This document shows, one piece after another, positions 20,857-31,793 of a DNA stretch of 64,000 nucleotides (positions are counted from its first letter, which is position 1; each line of letters begins with the position of its first letter). Below the pieces are notes generated by a model. That model did not search any database, was not told the origin of the DNA, and worked only from the letters and a program-made list of their open reading frames with translations. Origin of the DNA: Roridomyces roridus (Eukaryota > Basidiomycota > Agaricomycetes > Agaricales > Mycenaceae). The translations under genes were made by a program, and so were the position numbers. Where the stretch lies: assembly GCA_029378245.1 (NCBI GenBank), contig JARKIF010000115.1, positions 1 to 64,000 of the forward strand, in the 5' to 3' direction.

Positions 20857-23181
20857 TTACTTGAACTGCAGCCTCGACCGCCATTTCTTCCCATTCTTGT
20901 CCGTTAAACTGATGTCTTCCTTCTTCAGAATCTCCGCCCACCGCACGCAACAGTCTTTTGCTATATCACGCCTGGACAATATTGAGGGCCAATCATCTAC
21001 CAACGACAGAGGAGTGAAGCTCACTCTTTTGTTGGCCATACGCAGGACTCGACTTCAATCTGACGCAATTTGGGGAAGCACGCTGCCTTGATTGCAGTAA
21101 AGACGGGATCCCATTCACTGGGAGCACTGTTGGTCGCGGAAAATCCTGAGATGGCTAGAACGCACCAATTGTTCTCGAATTCTCCGCTAAAAACGAGTCT
21201 CTCGAGGGACTCGCTAAGGACGCGTTCCGAGGAGAAATCCGCTACCGTTGACCAAGCAGTTTTCGCCGTGTCAAAGAAATTACACAAAGTCAGGACTTGA
21301 AGCCTTGGACAGACGACAAAGATGCTCTTGCTCCATATATCGGAAACCGGATACTTGAGCTCGAGTATTTTAGTCCCGTGCGAGATTATGCATTGGGCGG
21401 CCTCGTCGGAAACATTGTCAAAAACAACAGTCCGAAGTGAAGGCAATCTGAATTAGAAGTTGTCGTCAGAGTGGAAATTTCTTGAGCGCACACCCACCTC
21501 ATCCGAGATAAAATCAAAATCAGGGACGCATTCCGAGAGCATACACGCAGGTCCACCAGGCGAGGCAGTCCCTCGAACGGCACAATTTCCGGGTTGAGGT
21601 CAAAAACAAGTTCATGGAGACTTGTCAAGTCCAACGACCGGAGGTTGGTAAAGTAAGCGAGTAGGACTGGCGACGTGGGTTCGGAGTTCCACGGGTCGTG
21701 GACAATTTGAACAGACAATTTCTGCAGCGTAGATCCCGAACATTCAGCCAGCATCGCAAAGGCCTCCCGGGAGATTCCCGCATTGGATTCGCGAAACCGA
21801 TCCGACCCCCATTCGAGTGTGGTCTTGAATTGGACGAGATTGGGGGTATAGGAAAGAAGCATGGGTCCCCAGTCTGATTCGAGTGGAGTTTGAAATAACC
21901 AGTACATGTACCGAGAAACCTGCCCCTGGATGCTGAGAATCTGCGGGCCAAGCGAGGGATTGGTTTGCAGAACGTTGACGAATTTCACGATGTTGTCCAG
22001 TCGCGTCAGTTTCGCGTGCATGTAATACCATGGCAGCGCGAGCGTCTGTAAAAATAATTCGGTACAAGTTGAATTTTGAGCTGGAGGCTCACATAGAGGG
22101 ATCTGCAGATCAACAAGAGAGGGAGTCTTCCCGGAAGCTTCGTTTGCCGCGAAAAGTCCTCCGACATGAGGGGAACGTCAAGTGCAAAATATAAGATACG
22201 GCTCCATACGATAGCTTGAACTTGCTCCGTCTCCCGTTCCATCGGTATGAAATGAGGATTTGAAGAAGGCATAATATGTGGAAATCCATTCAACGATTGA
22301 ACTGCTGTTCTACGAGAATCAGCGACAAGGAACGAATCGGAAGGCAAATAATATTACGGTTCTTTCATCCACCTCACGAGCCTCTGTAAATCTGGCTTGG
22401 AAGAGATGACTTCCAATTGCCAGTGGTTTGGCTCTGCCTCGATCTGAATTGAGCGCAAGCTCCGACTAGTCTTGATTTCCGTGGTATTGTACAGTTGAAG
22501 AGCACTGGTGGCATCGGGCACGACGATTGTACGTAGCCCTTTGGCTCGCACGAGAGCCTCGAGCAAGTGTGTTCGTCGTAGAAGGCAAGGCAAGTGAAGA
22601 GTAGACTTATGAGCATTGATCAATTGTTCCCTCTGAGAAAGTATAAAAAGACGACATACCAGCCGAGTCCACTGGGGTATAGCATTTACCAAGGCGTTCA
22701 TCAGGTTACAGACCGATCTGTTACCGGACGGTCGACCTGGCCGATCCCGAAGGATGAGCCGCGTCGGATTGATCAGAGGTAGGCCGTGGCAGAGCCCAGT
22801 GGTGTTATCCGCGAACACGATGTCCAGCGAGATACAGAGCTCCGAAATATTTGTGGAGGCCTGCAAGATTACGCGCATCGGAGGACCATACCCGCCCTCG
22901 ACACGCAGGCGCTTGATGAATTGCCCGAGATCCCTGTTCTCGGAAAGCGTCCGGCCGAGAGCTTTGGCCTGAGCCTTGGAGCGTAAGACGACCACGTTGT
23001 AAAGGAGTGGCGTGGAGACACGGAGCCAGGCTTTGCAGACGAGAAGGTAGGCCGATGGAGACTCGATGTATTCCGTGAAGGGAGAGATATCGGAGGTATC
23101 CGAGAACTTGTCGTCTGGGACTCGCAACGCGGGGCAGAGAATCTCAGAGATGATCTCGTCCGGGAGTGAGTTGCCAGACAT
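20857..23181 (-). CDS. F-box/LRR-like protein, intact, 690 aa, 6 exons
   Basis: Exons 22660-23181, 22358-22605, 22093-22309, 21498-22045, 21025-21447 and 20857-20971 join in frame to 690 aa. The N-terminus reads M-S-G-N-S-L-P-D-E-I-I-S-E-I-L-C-P-A-L, an F-box-like motif, then A-Y-L-L-V-C-K-A-W-L-R-V and R-S-K-A-Q-A-K-A-L. Residues about 170-650 are leucine-rich, and the last exon carries C-V-R-W-A-E-I-L. It matches the 687-aa protein at 2211-4592 over its whole length. Exon order is the same, except that one internal exon here corresponds to two there. Inferred role: substrate adaptor of an SCF ubiquitin ligase. The first intron (54 nt) has no in-frame stop, so unspliced reading would also stay open. 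Confidence 0.87.
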
Positions 23182-23882
23182 GGCGGACGAAGGCCACTGT
23201 GGACAGACGGCGAATGGGGTGTGGCTTTTGTGTGGCCGTGTGGCGGCGCGCGGCGTCAAAGCTGTACCACAAGATTCCATATTTAGCTGTTTCTTCCCTT
23301 GAGCCTTGGCATGTCCTAATGGGACCGCGCAACCTCCACGCAGACCGAGATTCCCATTGGCTGAGAGTGACACGGCAGGAATCGAATGCTCAACTAGCGC
23401 TCAATTAATCAACGAGACGCCCGCCCTCGCCGAGCGCCTCCCACTCGTGGACTTTTTTTATCTAGCCTCAACCTTCTAGAATCTAGAGAATCACCGTCAG
23501 CACGTAGACAGAGACAAAATGTACGAGTCTCACAAATTCAAGTCCTATATTGTGAGAGAACTCTCACCTACTAGACCTCCTCTGAAATGTATTCAAAATT
23601 CTTCCTGCCTTCACAAGCGACCCGCAAGGACAAGTCCCGAAAATCGGAAAAATGTTGGTGCAGTCCAGAAGAACGGAACGACGAATCATATGCACCACTC
23701 GAAGCTTTCCCAGAGCCCCGACTAGTGCCTCGGGCGCGCGGATGTTGTACGGCAGGTGCAGCGCGAACTGTTTATCATACGGTTCAGGGTCATATTATAG
23801 AGTCAGCTAAAGAAAGTACAGACCATTCTGCGGTTCCACCCGTGCAGCGCCCTCTGCAACTTGGCGTCTAAAAGATTCGTAG
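23182..23882. other. Intergenic
   Basis: About 700 bp between the intact F-box gene start and the remains of the next copy. Short open frames are present but none has coding support. The F-box promoter must lie in the first few hundred bases. Confidence 0.4.
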
Positions 23883-23961
23883 TCATTTGACTCTGAATCC
23901 TGAGGTTCCAAACGATGCCGGAGAATCAGCGGCGAGGGAATTAACGAAAGGAAGCCACTGG

Positions 23962-25518
23962 TAGTGATGTTCAGGGCCCGGCTTGGCCTGGATACCCGGG
24001 CATGGGCCCGGCTTGGAGCGGCTCGGGCTCCATATTTCCCGAGCCCAAGCCCAAGCCCTCCCAGGCCGAGCCCAAGCCGAAGCCCTGGGCTTGAGCCCGG
24101 GCATATTAGTCAGGCGGGATCAAGACGCATACTCCTCACCCCGTTTGAAGATCACCGGCTCGGGGAACAAGAGCTTACTAGAAAACATGTCAAGCATTGC
24201 AACGCGTGGCCTGCACTCGTGGATTTTGGTGTCGGGGTATCAACCCATGCAGTTCCAGTTGCATGAGCCAGTAACGAGCCAGACTCCGCCGGGAAGCGCC
24301 TCAACGAAACACCATGAATGTGCGTGTGCGTGGTCGATGTCGAGAGTGGCATGACGTGGAAGCCGAAGGGGTGACTGATCACCGATATCGATCACCGTTG
24401 ATGCGGCCAAGGAAGGAAGGAATTCCCACAGGGGGCAAGCCTCATGGCACTTTGTCTTGTGTGCCAAGGTGGCACTTGGCCGGAAGTTGGGTGGCAGTTG
24501 GTCCGTTGTTGGACATTTTGTGTGAGTCTGATCTGTTACCCGTGATTCACAATCACCGAGGAAGTACGTAATTCTTGGGAGGGTATTGTCTTTGAATATA
24601 GTGAAAATCCTCAAGCATCCATTTACGGGGCCCCAAGTATGTGCAAAATTACTGTGGATGCTCAACGTGCTGCCGCCTTGATTTTTCTTCTCAAATACGA
24701 TGATCCTGGTGCAGGCACCCCCAATGACACCGCCAAACAGACCCCAAACCGCAGCTTGAATTCGCTCAATACCCCAGGCACTGCCCTCCCCATTTCTAAT
24801 GAATCCTCTACCGAGTTATCGAAGGCTGTAATGGTCAAATGCGTCAGGCCAGAAAATGTGTGCCTAGACACGGAATCGAACTTGCGCACAAGAACAAAGG
24901 CGGTGGGCACGTGGGTTCCCTCCGGGATATCAACTTCCGGCCGAGTGCGCGCCAAGTGCCACCTTGGCACACAAAAAATGTGCCATGACTGATGCCCCCT
25001 GTGGAAGGATTAACCTGCGCGGTCCCGCACCGGAACAGCAGGGGCCCGTAACTACACACATGTGACGTCTACACGTATGCTACGGATGCCCATCCCTCTC
25101 CATCGGTACGAACTAACCACTACTACAAGCTATACACCCCCGGCCCTTGCGGGCGGCGTAATCGACGGAAACCTGGTGGGCTGTTTGCGCTAGACCAGGG
25201 TCACCGGAGAGTCCCCTCCCCGATCACATAACCCGCCGTTACGCAGAATGCATAGTCCTACGGCACAGCCGTCTCACGATTTTGAGAACTACCGTGTTTC
25301 ATTGATGCCCCGAAGAACGGGTGACGCGTGGAGGAGGGCCGTAAGTCAAAAGGTATCACATGTCAAGCCTGGGCTTGGTGGGCTCAGCCGAGCCTGACAT
25401 TTCTCAAGCCTGAGCCCTGAGCCCGGCAAGGCCCAGCAGTGGGCTGGGCCCGGCTTGCCGATACCCGGGCTCGGCAAGGCCCGGCTTCCGGGCTCAGGCC
25501 GAGCCCTGAACATCACTA
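23962..25518. mobile_element. Non-autonomous element with 8-bp-type target duplication and GGGCTCGGGC-word arrays, 1557 bp
   Basis: The left end begins TAGTGATGTTCAGGGCCCGG, and the right end, read inward, begins TAGTGATGTTCAGGGCTCGG. Arrays of a GC-rich word family (GGGCCCGGCTTGG, GAGCCCAAGCCC, CCGGGCTCGGC) fill about 23975-24110 and 25370-25505. The 1.2 kb between them is unrelated and encodes nothing recognised. GAAGCCAC lies at 23951-23958, three bases from the left end, and GAAGCCAG directly follows the right end, so the duplication is imperfect. Removing the element joins A-W-L to P-F-V-N in the interrupted F-box copy, as in intact paralogues. The TAGTG ends and 8-bp duplication fit hAT; a KDZ-type mobiliser is the alternative. 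Confidence 0.75.
24427..25003. repeat. Nested inverted-repeat unit inside the larger element
   Basis: Inside the 1,557 bp element, 24427 begins CACAGGGGGCA and 25003, read inward on the other strand, begins the same way. Both ends continue with TCATGGCAC and TGTGCCAAGGTGGCACTTGG, giving inverted arms of about 55 bp with few mismatches. This looks like a second short transposon nested in the first, but I could not define a clean target duplication. Confidence 0.6.
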
Positions 25519-26940
25519 GAAGCCAGGCACAGAGCCCTGCGGTGCTGTCCGTGGTGTCGACTCGACATCGAGGGTGATTAGGGGAGCGGACTTCAGAATG
25601 GCGCCCATCGCGGACCCATACCCATCCTCGACGCGCTGACAAGTTGATGAACCGACCGAGGTCCTTGTTCTTCAAGTTGGATAGGGAAGGTCTTCCTTCT
25701 TTCCCTTGATGAAAGGAAAGTTTACGACGTCGATGTCGTGGAATTTTTTGAGTGCGGGTACGGTTGCCGATAAGTTCACGCTTTGATTCGTATTGCAGAA
25801 CTTTTCTGGCCACTTTTTACTTGTTCTCTGCACCTTATTTCGCTCCAATATACCCTTCTATGCCTTCATGCCCTTCCTGAACACCTCCTATGGCCTGTAC
25901 GCACTGATCCCGACGTGATTTGCGGACGAGGCAAGCAATATCAGCAAGGGGAGCACCAAGGAGGGCTCGGAGCGCCCTGTGTTCATGTCTGCGCTCTTAT
26001 TCATTCTCGGTGCTTGCTCGGTGCTCCCATATGCTCCCCACCGGCTGTTCCTTCGTGTGGAGGCCGGAAGATATTCATTACATCGGTACAGGAAGCCTAC
26101 ACTACATAGTGTGCTGCGCGACGACTACAGCCACATGCCGGGACACACTCTATTCAGAGGAGAGCAGGCGGAGACACAGTAACAAGACTGGCACCGAAAC
26201 GCCTCCACATAGTCCGCTGAGTAAAGCGTGGCTCGAGACCGTATCGGCGCGAGGACGACGAGAAACACGGGGGCAGCCCAGGGCACGCACCTTGCGCAGT
26301 AGATGTTGTAGGCACAGAAGTATTGTATTGAGATGAATGGGCTCCTAGAGAAAAGGCAGGCTCAGTGGTGTCAACAGAGTACTTAGCACGACTCAGACTA
26401 CGCACTTGGGCTTGATAGAACAACAACCGCACCGTCAAGCGTAGCCACCGAACGTCGCCAAGCCATGGAGCGGGTTTGAAGCTGGCTGGTAGCGCAGACA
26501 GTGCCGCAGACATTATTGTGATTTCAGAGAAATGCAGGTTGAGTGGCGTAAACCAGAAGCGCGAAGCAGACCACGCACCTGTGCTCCTAATACTAGGGCC
26601 CACACCACCCAGCGTGGCCAAGCCCTGGAGCGGGTTTGAAGCCCACTGTAGCCTTCCATATGTCGGAAAGGGCTTGAAGTAGTCGAGGCGCGTCGATCAC
26701 GTCGGATTCAGCGTTGCGCAGGCCGTAGGAGGTGCCAGGAGTGTTTAGAAGGCCTTACGAAGGCGCAACAGAGGGGTACAGTGGTGTGGGTACGAAGTGA
26801 AAAGTCACTTCCAGATGTCGTGCGAAGAAATCAAAGCGTGAACTTATCGGCAACCGTAGTGCGGGTGAGAGAATCTCGGAGATGAGTTCATCTGGGAGGG
26901 AGAACTTCCGATTCCCATTCGAGCGACGAGGGCTGGGAAA

Positions 26941-27688
26941 CAGCGTCGGTGAGGCCAAGATTCGGAGTGAAAGGCGGACATCGTCCACTGGCAAAAGATC
27001 TGGTGGGATTGTAGTCAACCCCATCGAAACTGAGCAGGAACAAGGATGCAAGGACGAAACCAAGAAAGAATTGCACATGGTGGTACGCACGTCGCGGTCG
27101 AGTGTGATCCAAAAGAGGAAAGTGGCATTCCCTTTTAGCAAAGACATTCGATTTCATTCATTCATTCAATAAAAAATACAAGGCTCGGGATCGTAGACGT
27201 AGAGGTAAGCAGAAAAAGAAACGGAGTAAGTATTTACTATGTGCGTAGGCTGCAGCAGAGAAAAAACACCGTAAACCGATAGTAGCAACGCCAAAAAGAC
27301 TCGCAACTAATATTTTGTACAAGGAGGAGGAGGTAACCTGGACCGGGTCATGCAAAAACCAAAAAAAAAAATGTGGAGGAAGATGAGATTGAGGGGTCGC
27401 GCGACATGAGAGGGTAAGCCACGAAAAAAACGGAGCAAGCAAGCAAGGTAGAGGAGTATGTATGTACGGTTGTGTGCATGCAATGGATTGAGACAGACGT
27501 AGACAGAAAACGGAAATGTAGTCGTAAAACGTTATTGTGGCTGGGGACAGTGAGAGCAACAGCAGTTAGTAGCACGCGCAAGTAGGTAGCCAATAGATTA
27601 GTAGATGCAGGTGAGGAGGAGGACGAGGCAGCGCAGGAGAAAGAGACGAAGAAGAACAGGACCAGCCGGCAAGGTACGACTTGTAGGC
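26941..27688. other. Intergenic, 3' flank of the 574-aa gene
   Basis: About 750 bp, including A-rich runs at about 27359-27370 and 27424-27430 on the plus strand (T-rich on the gene strand). No exon is supported. It probably contains the 3' UTR and polyadenylation region of the gene ending at 27689. Confidence 0.4.
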
Positions 27689-29413
27689 TCAAGCCCACTC
27701 GCCATCGACGTCCATGGCAGACTCGGGTGGCGGCTCATCTTCATCGCCCTCCACGCCAAACGACCACCTCAATGGCGAGGCCATCTTTTGCTCCCTCCCC
27801 CTCGCCTCCGCAATCCCCCTCACACATCTCTCCCTCCTCCTCCAAATCATCCTCGCCACGAGCTGCGGCACACTCACGAGCCCCGCAAACCCAGCCTTAT
27901 CCCCCTTCGCACGGGCCTTGGCACGCTCCGTCTCGCTCGGGCTCTCATCTTCAGCAAGGGCAGCAGACGAAGATACCGACGAAGGCGGCCCTCCAGGAAG
28001 AATTCCACAAACCAAGCCGACCAGCGCATCCACCTCCTTGCCCACCTCCTTGGCCCTCTTCCGCCTCCGCCTCGGCTCGCCTGAATCCCGCGGCACGCTC
28101 CGCCGCAGCTCGTCATCCAGCCCACAGCTCTCCACGCGTCCGCCACCAAAGGTAGACTGCTGCTGGAGCTCTGCGAGCGTAAGACGGGCACGTTGGCGAA
28201 CGCCTAGTAGAGCTTCTAGTTCAGCTGGAGGGTAGTCTGGGGGGAGCAGCGCCACGAGCGTCTCGGGCGTGTGTGCATCCAGTATAGAGGGCGTTTTTGA
28301 CGAAGACGCGTGGCCAGGAGGAGGAAGGTCGAGGAGAAGGGTGTTGTTGCTGGGGTCGGTGGTGGGTAGATCCATGGATGGTGAGCTAGGTGGCGATGCC
28401 ATGGAGACATCGACAGGCTCCTGCGAGTCCGGTTGGTCAAAGGTAAAGTCCAGCACGGTCTCATCATCTTCCAAGGAAGGAAGCGAGGCGACGCAGCGTC
28501 GCGATGGAGACATGGCCGCGGCGGGACCCAAATCCATGTCGATATCGAGGTCATCGAGCTCGGGGGAAGGGAGGAAAGTGAATGATCGCAATGGTGACCC
28601 GAATTCAAAGTCATCACTGTCCGATCCCACCGAAGACGAGTAATCGGAGGGAAACGGGGAGAGGGGAGAAAGCGGCATGTACTCGAACGGAGATGTGGCC
28701 ACATCCTTGTCCTGTTCGATCTGCAGTAATGGCGTCACCCCGGGAAATCCCAGGAGGACACCACGCCCCGAGGCATCGCCTTGGAGCATCGTGTCCGGGT
28801 CGTGGTAGCTGGGGATATCCAGCGGTCGGAGTGCAGGGCGCCCAAAGGGAGCCGCGGTATCCAAGATTTCATCGTCGTAGCTGTAGCCGCCCTCGCTGGG
28901 CTGCGACATGAGCACACAATCAGAGGGCGAATGCGCGTCGACCGCGGCTGTGAACATGTCGTCCCCGTCCCCGGGCTTGCGGTTGGTGGTCCATTCTGGT
29001 GATATGGGGGAGAGGAGCTGAGACTGGCCTGGGTGTGGCTCAGACTCGTGATCGTGCTCTAGAATGGGCTGAAGCAGGGACGAGGACGGTACAGGCTCGC
29101 GGAGATGGGTGTCTATGGTGTCTGCAGGAGGCAGAGCGTGTGTAGAAATGGGAATGGTCGGAGGCGGAGAAGGCAGAGTGGATGCCCCAGATGCGCCGAT
29201 ATAAACGACCGGTGAATCGAGAATTCCACCAAACTGGTGAGGCAGAGGAACGCTCCGTTTTGGCTGAGTGGCAGTCGGGGGTGGAGAGGGATATACAGGG
29301 TTGGTGGTGGTACACACAAATCCGTGAGAAGAGGTGAAAGAAAATGGAGGATCTTGGTCGTTGCAGGGCATAAAAACGGGCAAAACGCCGTCAGGCGCTT
29401 CGGTGGTGACCAT
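27689..29413 (-). CDS. Unrecognised Pro/Ser/Asp-rich protein, 574 aa
   Basis: One uninterrupted coding exon. The ATG at 29413 is preferred because a 3' splice site (T-C-T-A-G) sits 4 nt upstream and pairs with a GTGAGT donor at 29533, implying a 116-nt intron in the 5' UTR; an ATG at 29440 lies inside that intron. The protein begins M-V-T-T-E-A-P-D-G. Residues 1-400 are low in complexity, rich in Pro, Ser and Asp, with acidic clusters such as D-D-L-D-I-D-M-D, and probably disordered. Near 405-425 is P-E-T-L-V-A-L-L-P-P-D-Y-P-P, then a basic run R-R-R-R-K-R-A-K near 460 followed by V-D-A-L-V-G-L-V-C-G-I. The basic run could be a nuclear localisation signal. I recognise no family; a nuclear regulatory role is only a guess. 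It is divergently arranged with the cupin gene. Confidence 0.75.
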   Translation of the reverse strand: MVTTEAPDGVLPVFMPCNDQDPPFSFTSSHGFVCTTTNPVYPSPPPTATQPKRSVPLPHQFGGILDSPVVYIGASGASTLPSPPPTIPISTHALPPADTIDTHLREPVPSSSLLQPILEHDHESEPHPGQSQLLSPISPEWTTNRKPGDGDDMFTAAVDAHSPSDCVLMSQPSEGGYSYDDEILDTAAPFGRPALRPLDIPSYHDPDTMLQGDASGRGVLLGFPGVTPLLQIEQDKDVATSPFEYMPLSPLSPFPSDYSSSVGSDSDDFEFGSPLRSFTFLPSPELDDLDIDMDLGPAAAMSPSRRCVASLPSLEDDETVLDFTFDQPDSQEPVDVSMASPPSSPSMDLPTTDPSNNTLLLDLPPPGHASSSKTPSILDAHTPETLVALLPPDYPPAELEALLGVRQRARLTLAELQQQSTFGGGRVESCGLDDELRRSVPRDSGEPRRRRKRAKEVGKEVDALVGLVCGILPGGPPSSVSSSAALAEDESPSETERAKARAKGDKAGFAGLVSVPQLVARMIWRRRERCVRGIAEARGREQKMASPLRWSFGVEGDEDEPPPESAMDVDGEWA

Positions 29414-30067
29414 TATTCTAGACAAAAACGAGTCAGACAAGGAGCGGCCGGAGAAAAGACAAGACTGACAGTTCGCCTAAAATCTGGTATCCAGGATGAG
29501 GACGGGGACAAGGGCATGGACAAAGGCACTCACAGAAGTATTGGGGAGACTAGAATGGATGGGTGAGGCGACTTGAGCTGGCCATGCCGCTGGGGGTAGT
29601 GGAGTCCCTCGTCGCTCGCCGTCGACGACTATCAAGGCGGGAAGAAAGGAAGATCACCCGCTGGCCTGCGGCAGACGCTGGATTACCTAAGCTCCCAAAA
29701 CTTGCCTTGCCCCATATCATCAAACACATTGCACGAGCGAGGCCTCTCAACCGACGACAGATGTCCGGCTGACCATCTCGTGGATACCCGCAGAAGACTG
29801 CACGGAAATTGCAGCTTCTCCCTGACTCACTCGACTTGTTGGCGCGCCGATGCCAGCTCTGGCATTCTCCAACCTTGAGCGTCATGTCCTCCCTCCATTC
29901 TACATCTTTGCCTCCGCGGAACCTCCTCGAACACGCTCGTATTGTCCTCCATTCAATTGATGACTGATTCCGAGGACCCAAAAACGGCGGCCCCCGGCGC
30001 TCGGCCCTACGATTAAGTCGGTCCTGGGCGCCGTCTTTGTCATCACCGTCATTCACTTCCCTCCATC
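29414..30067. promoter_or_regulatory. Shared divergent promoter region with a 5' UTR intron (29418-29533)
   Basis: The 654 bp between start codons of the 574-aa gene (minus) and the cupin gene (plus) must hold both promoters. The inferred 5' UTR intron of the minus gene occupies 29418-29533 (GTGAGT donor, TCTAG acceptor). No TATA-like box stands out on either strand. Confidence 0.45.
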
Positions 30068-30744
30068 ATGGGCGATCCTCTCCGCGACGACTCGTGGTCT
30101 ATTGGCAAAGGTCTAACCATGTCCGTCCTCCAAAACCCCCTCCGAACTCATTTGCACGCAACCGGCGAAGAAGCCTTTCTTGCACCTCGTCATTGGCATA
30201 TGATTCACGGAGAGAAACACGTCGTTATCAAGGGCAGAGTGCGCGTCACGCAGGACAATGTATCCAGGATCATAACCCCCGAAGACGGCGAGGTGTTCAC
30301 CCCCGCTGGCGTCGTGCACAGCCTCGAAGGCTTCCTCGGGGAGGAGCTCATCCTTGAAGAGACTACCGTGCCTGACGAGTTGGTATGTACAGAGTCTAGA
30401 CCTGCCCTTTTCTTTTTTCGCGCGCTGATATCATCTCCGCCCGCAGACGGAGCAGAAAATCATCTTCTTCCGTAATATGTTCGCCCCGGGCGTACTCCAA
30501 TCTTTCCCCACCATCATGCAAGTCTTCTACTACGGAGATGGGTATCCCGAGTTTCCCATCCATATCAAGTGGCTCGAGTGGCTGGTCAGTCTTTCTTCTT
30601 ACTCTTCTTTTGCATGCAGCTGAAGCGTAGAAGATGGTCGTCGTGGTGGGAGGCTGGATTTCCCCGCTGCTTGGGTATCAGATACCCGACAAGAGGCTGC
30701 GTTTGGACCCAAATAGGTTCCCGAGAAGCAAGAAGGATGCCTGA
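30068..30744 (+). CDS. Small cupin-domain protein, 188 aa
   Basis: Exons 30068-30382, 30447-30584 and 30631-30744 (introns 64 and 46 nt) give 188 aa. Residues about 35-110 form a cupin-like beta-barrel: H-W-H-M-I-H-G-E followed by K-G-R-V-R-V and later F-T-P-A-G-V-V-H-S. The His residues are placed as in metal-binding cupins, but the second motif is shortened. The C-terminus W-L-K-M-V-V-V-V-G-G-W then P-L-L-G-Y-Q is hydrophobic enough for a membrane-associated helix. Cupins range from dioxygenases to storage proteins and no substrate can be named. Using the AAG|ATGGTC acceptor at 30631 gives the hydrophobic tail; an earlier AG at 30618-30619 would give a tail unlike coding sequence. Confidence 0.72.
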
Positions 30745-30869
30745 TTGCTTTCCGTTGTAGTATCGCTTATGTGGGACTCTGTTCAAGTTATTTAGGCTCG
30801 CTTTCTCATGAACTCGATGTTGTGCGTCCTGACCGAGCAGTTGGAGAAGTCGTTACCTAGCAAGCCCAC

Positions 30870-31435
30870 CCCCGGTCCATGATTGCTTGGACTTGTGGCG
30901 GACCGCTCTGGCTCGACGCTGCAGAGATTCTCCAGCCAGGTTTTACGAGCCGACTTGCAGCCGCCGACGATCTTCCTCCAATTTACATTGCCCTGCGATC
31001 ACTGGTCTGGAAGTCTTGAATTCCACCGGCATCGCGTTACCTCGCCTGACGCACTTGTGCGTAGACCATGCGTCCTTCTTGGCTGTCTTGGGCAAGTTTT
31101 TGGAGCTCCCGTTCGCATGGGAGTAAAGTGGTCAAACTCACTTGTGCTGACGTCCGGGAGAATCGTGTGTTCAATTTCTGTCCTCATTTCTGGCTAGATT
31201 TTCACGCTTGCCGCAGAAACGTATAGACCCGGCCATTTCTATCTCGCTGATTGATCCGTACGTTATTTAACTTTTATGTTCTCTCCTCCCCTTTCCGCGA
31301 TTCTCAACCCTTCGAATTCATCAGCCGCGAAGAGACACAGTGGGATCGATTTTTCAATACGGTAAACTCAAGCTGTTTCCCCGCTTACGCGAGATTCGGG
31401 CTGCATCTTGCAAATGGCCAGGACGAGTGAGTGTA
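30870..31435 (+). pseudogene. F-box/LRR-like fragment (LRR part only)
   Basis: Scattered frames match the middle and end of the F-box family. S-G-S-T-L-Q-R-F-S lies near 30907, L-P-R-L-T-H-L-C-V and A-S-F-L-A-V-L near 31040-31090, and T-Q-W-D-R-F-F-N-T-V followed by F-P-R-L-R-E-I-R-A-A-S-C-K-W-P near 31340-31425. Several frame changes separate them, and no F-box end is present. It is a decayed partial duplicate, in the opposite orientation to the copies near 1-4600 and 20857-26940. Confidence 0.7.
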
Positions 31436-31793
31436 CACCATCTACTATCTAGAATAGAATGACTCCGTGCTGAGTACGATCTATCTAGTCACGATACAAG
31501 GAAGAGTTGCTGGGTCCGGTGGGCGCAGCTGCAGGACTGCAGGGAGAAAGGTATGCGTTTGAGTCGGTTTGACCGACGGGAATGGGGAGGAGTGGGAGCC
31601 GAGGCTCGAATGAAGCACTTGTCGTGGCTTCCAGCGGATGTAGCAAAAACGATGGAACCTCCACACTACATATGTCAGACTCGTACCAAATGAAATTATG
31701 AAAAAAACCAGACGCGGCTGATTTGTTGTCGTCTATATACGCGACTGATCGGCGGAGATCAAATCCCACTTGTCTCCACTCTCCCACCACAGC
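31436..31793. other. Intergenic, BTB promoter region
   Basis: About 358 bp upstream of the first BTB gene. Stretches near 31709-31790 (GACGCGGCTGATTTGTTGTCGT) resemble the sequence upstream of the BTB copies at 44087 and 45535, so the promoter was probably duplicated along with the genes. Confidence 0.45.

Larger units (their letters stand above)
23883..26940 (-). pseudogene. F-box/LRR-like pseudogene, shattered and split by a transposon
   Basis: Recognisable pieces appear in order on the minus strand. An N-terminal piece at about 26840-26930 reads F-S-L-P-D-E-L-I-S-E-I-L-S-P-A-L. A W-L-R-L-T-V-R-L-L-F-Y piece at about 26395-26450 matches W-L-R-V-A-T-P-L-L-Y. A piece at about 25521-25690 reads L-K-N-K-D-L-G-R-F-I-N and later D-S-T-A-G-L-C-A-W-L. 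Coding sequence resumes at 23883-23950 with L-P-F-V-N-S-L, on the other side of the 1,557 bp element at 23962-25518. Between the first pieces, unrelated sequence with a duplicated segment has been inserted or rearranged. No intact frame is left. Order and spacing match the 690-aa gene next to it. Confidence 0.7.

Noticed and set aside
24662..24970. 102-codon minus-strand frame within the 1,557-bp element
   Set aside because: Lies between the nested inverted arms, has no start context or relatives, and shows only weak leucine-rich resemblance to the F-box family.
29563..30056. Open frames on both strands between the divergent 574-aa and cupin genes
   Set aside because: They overlap the inferred 5' UTR intron and promoters and have no conserved motifs.
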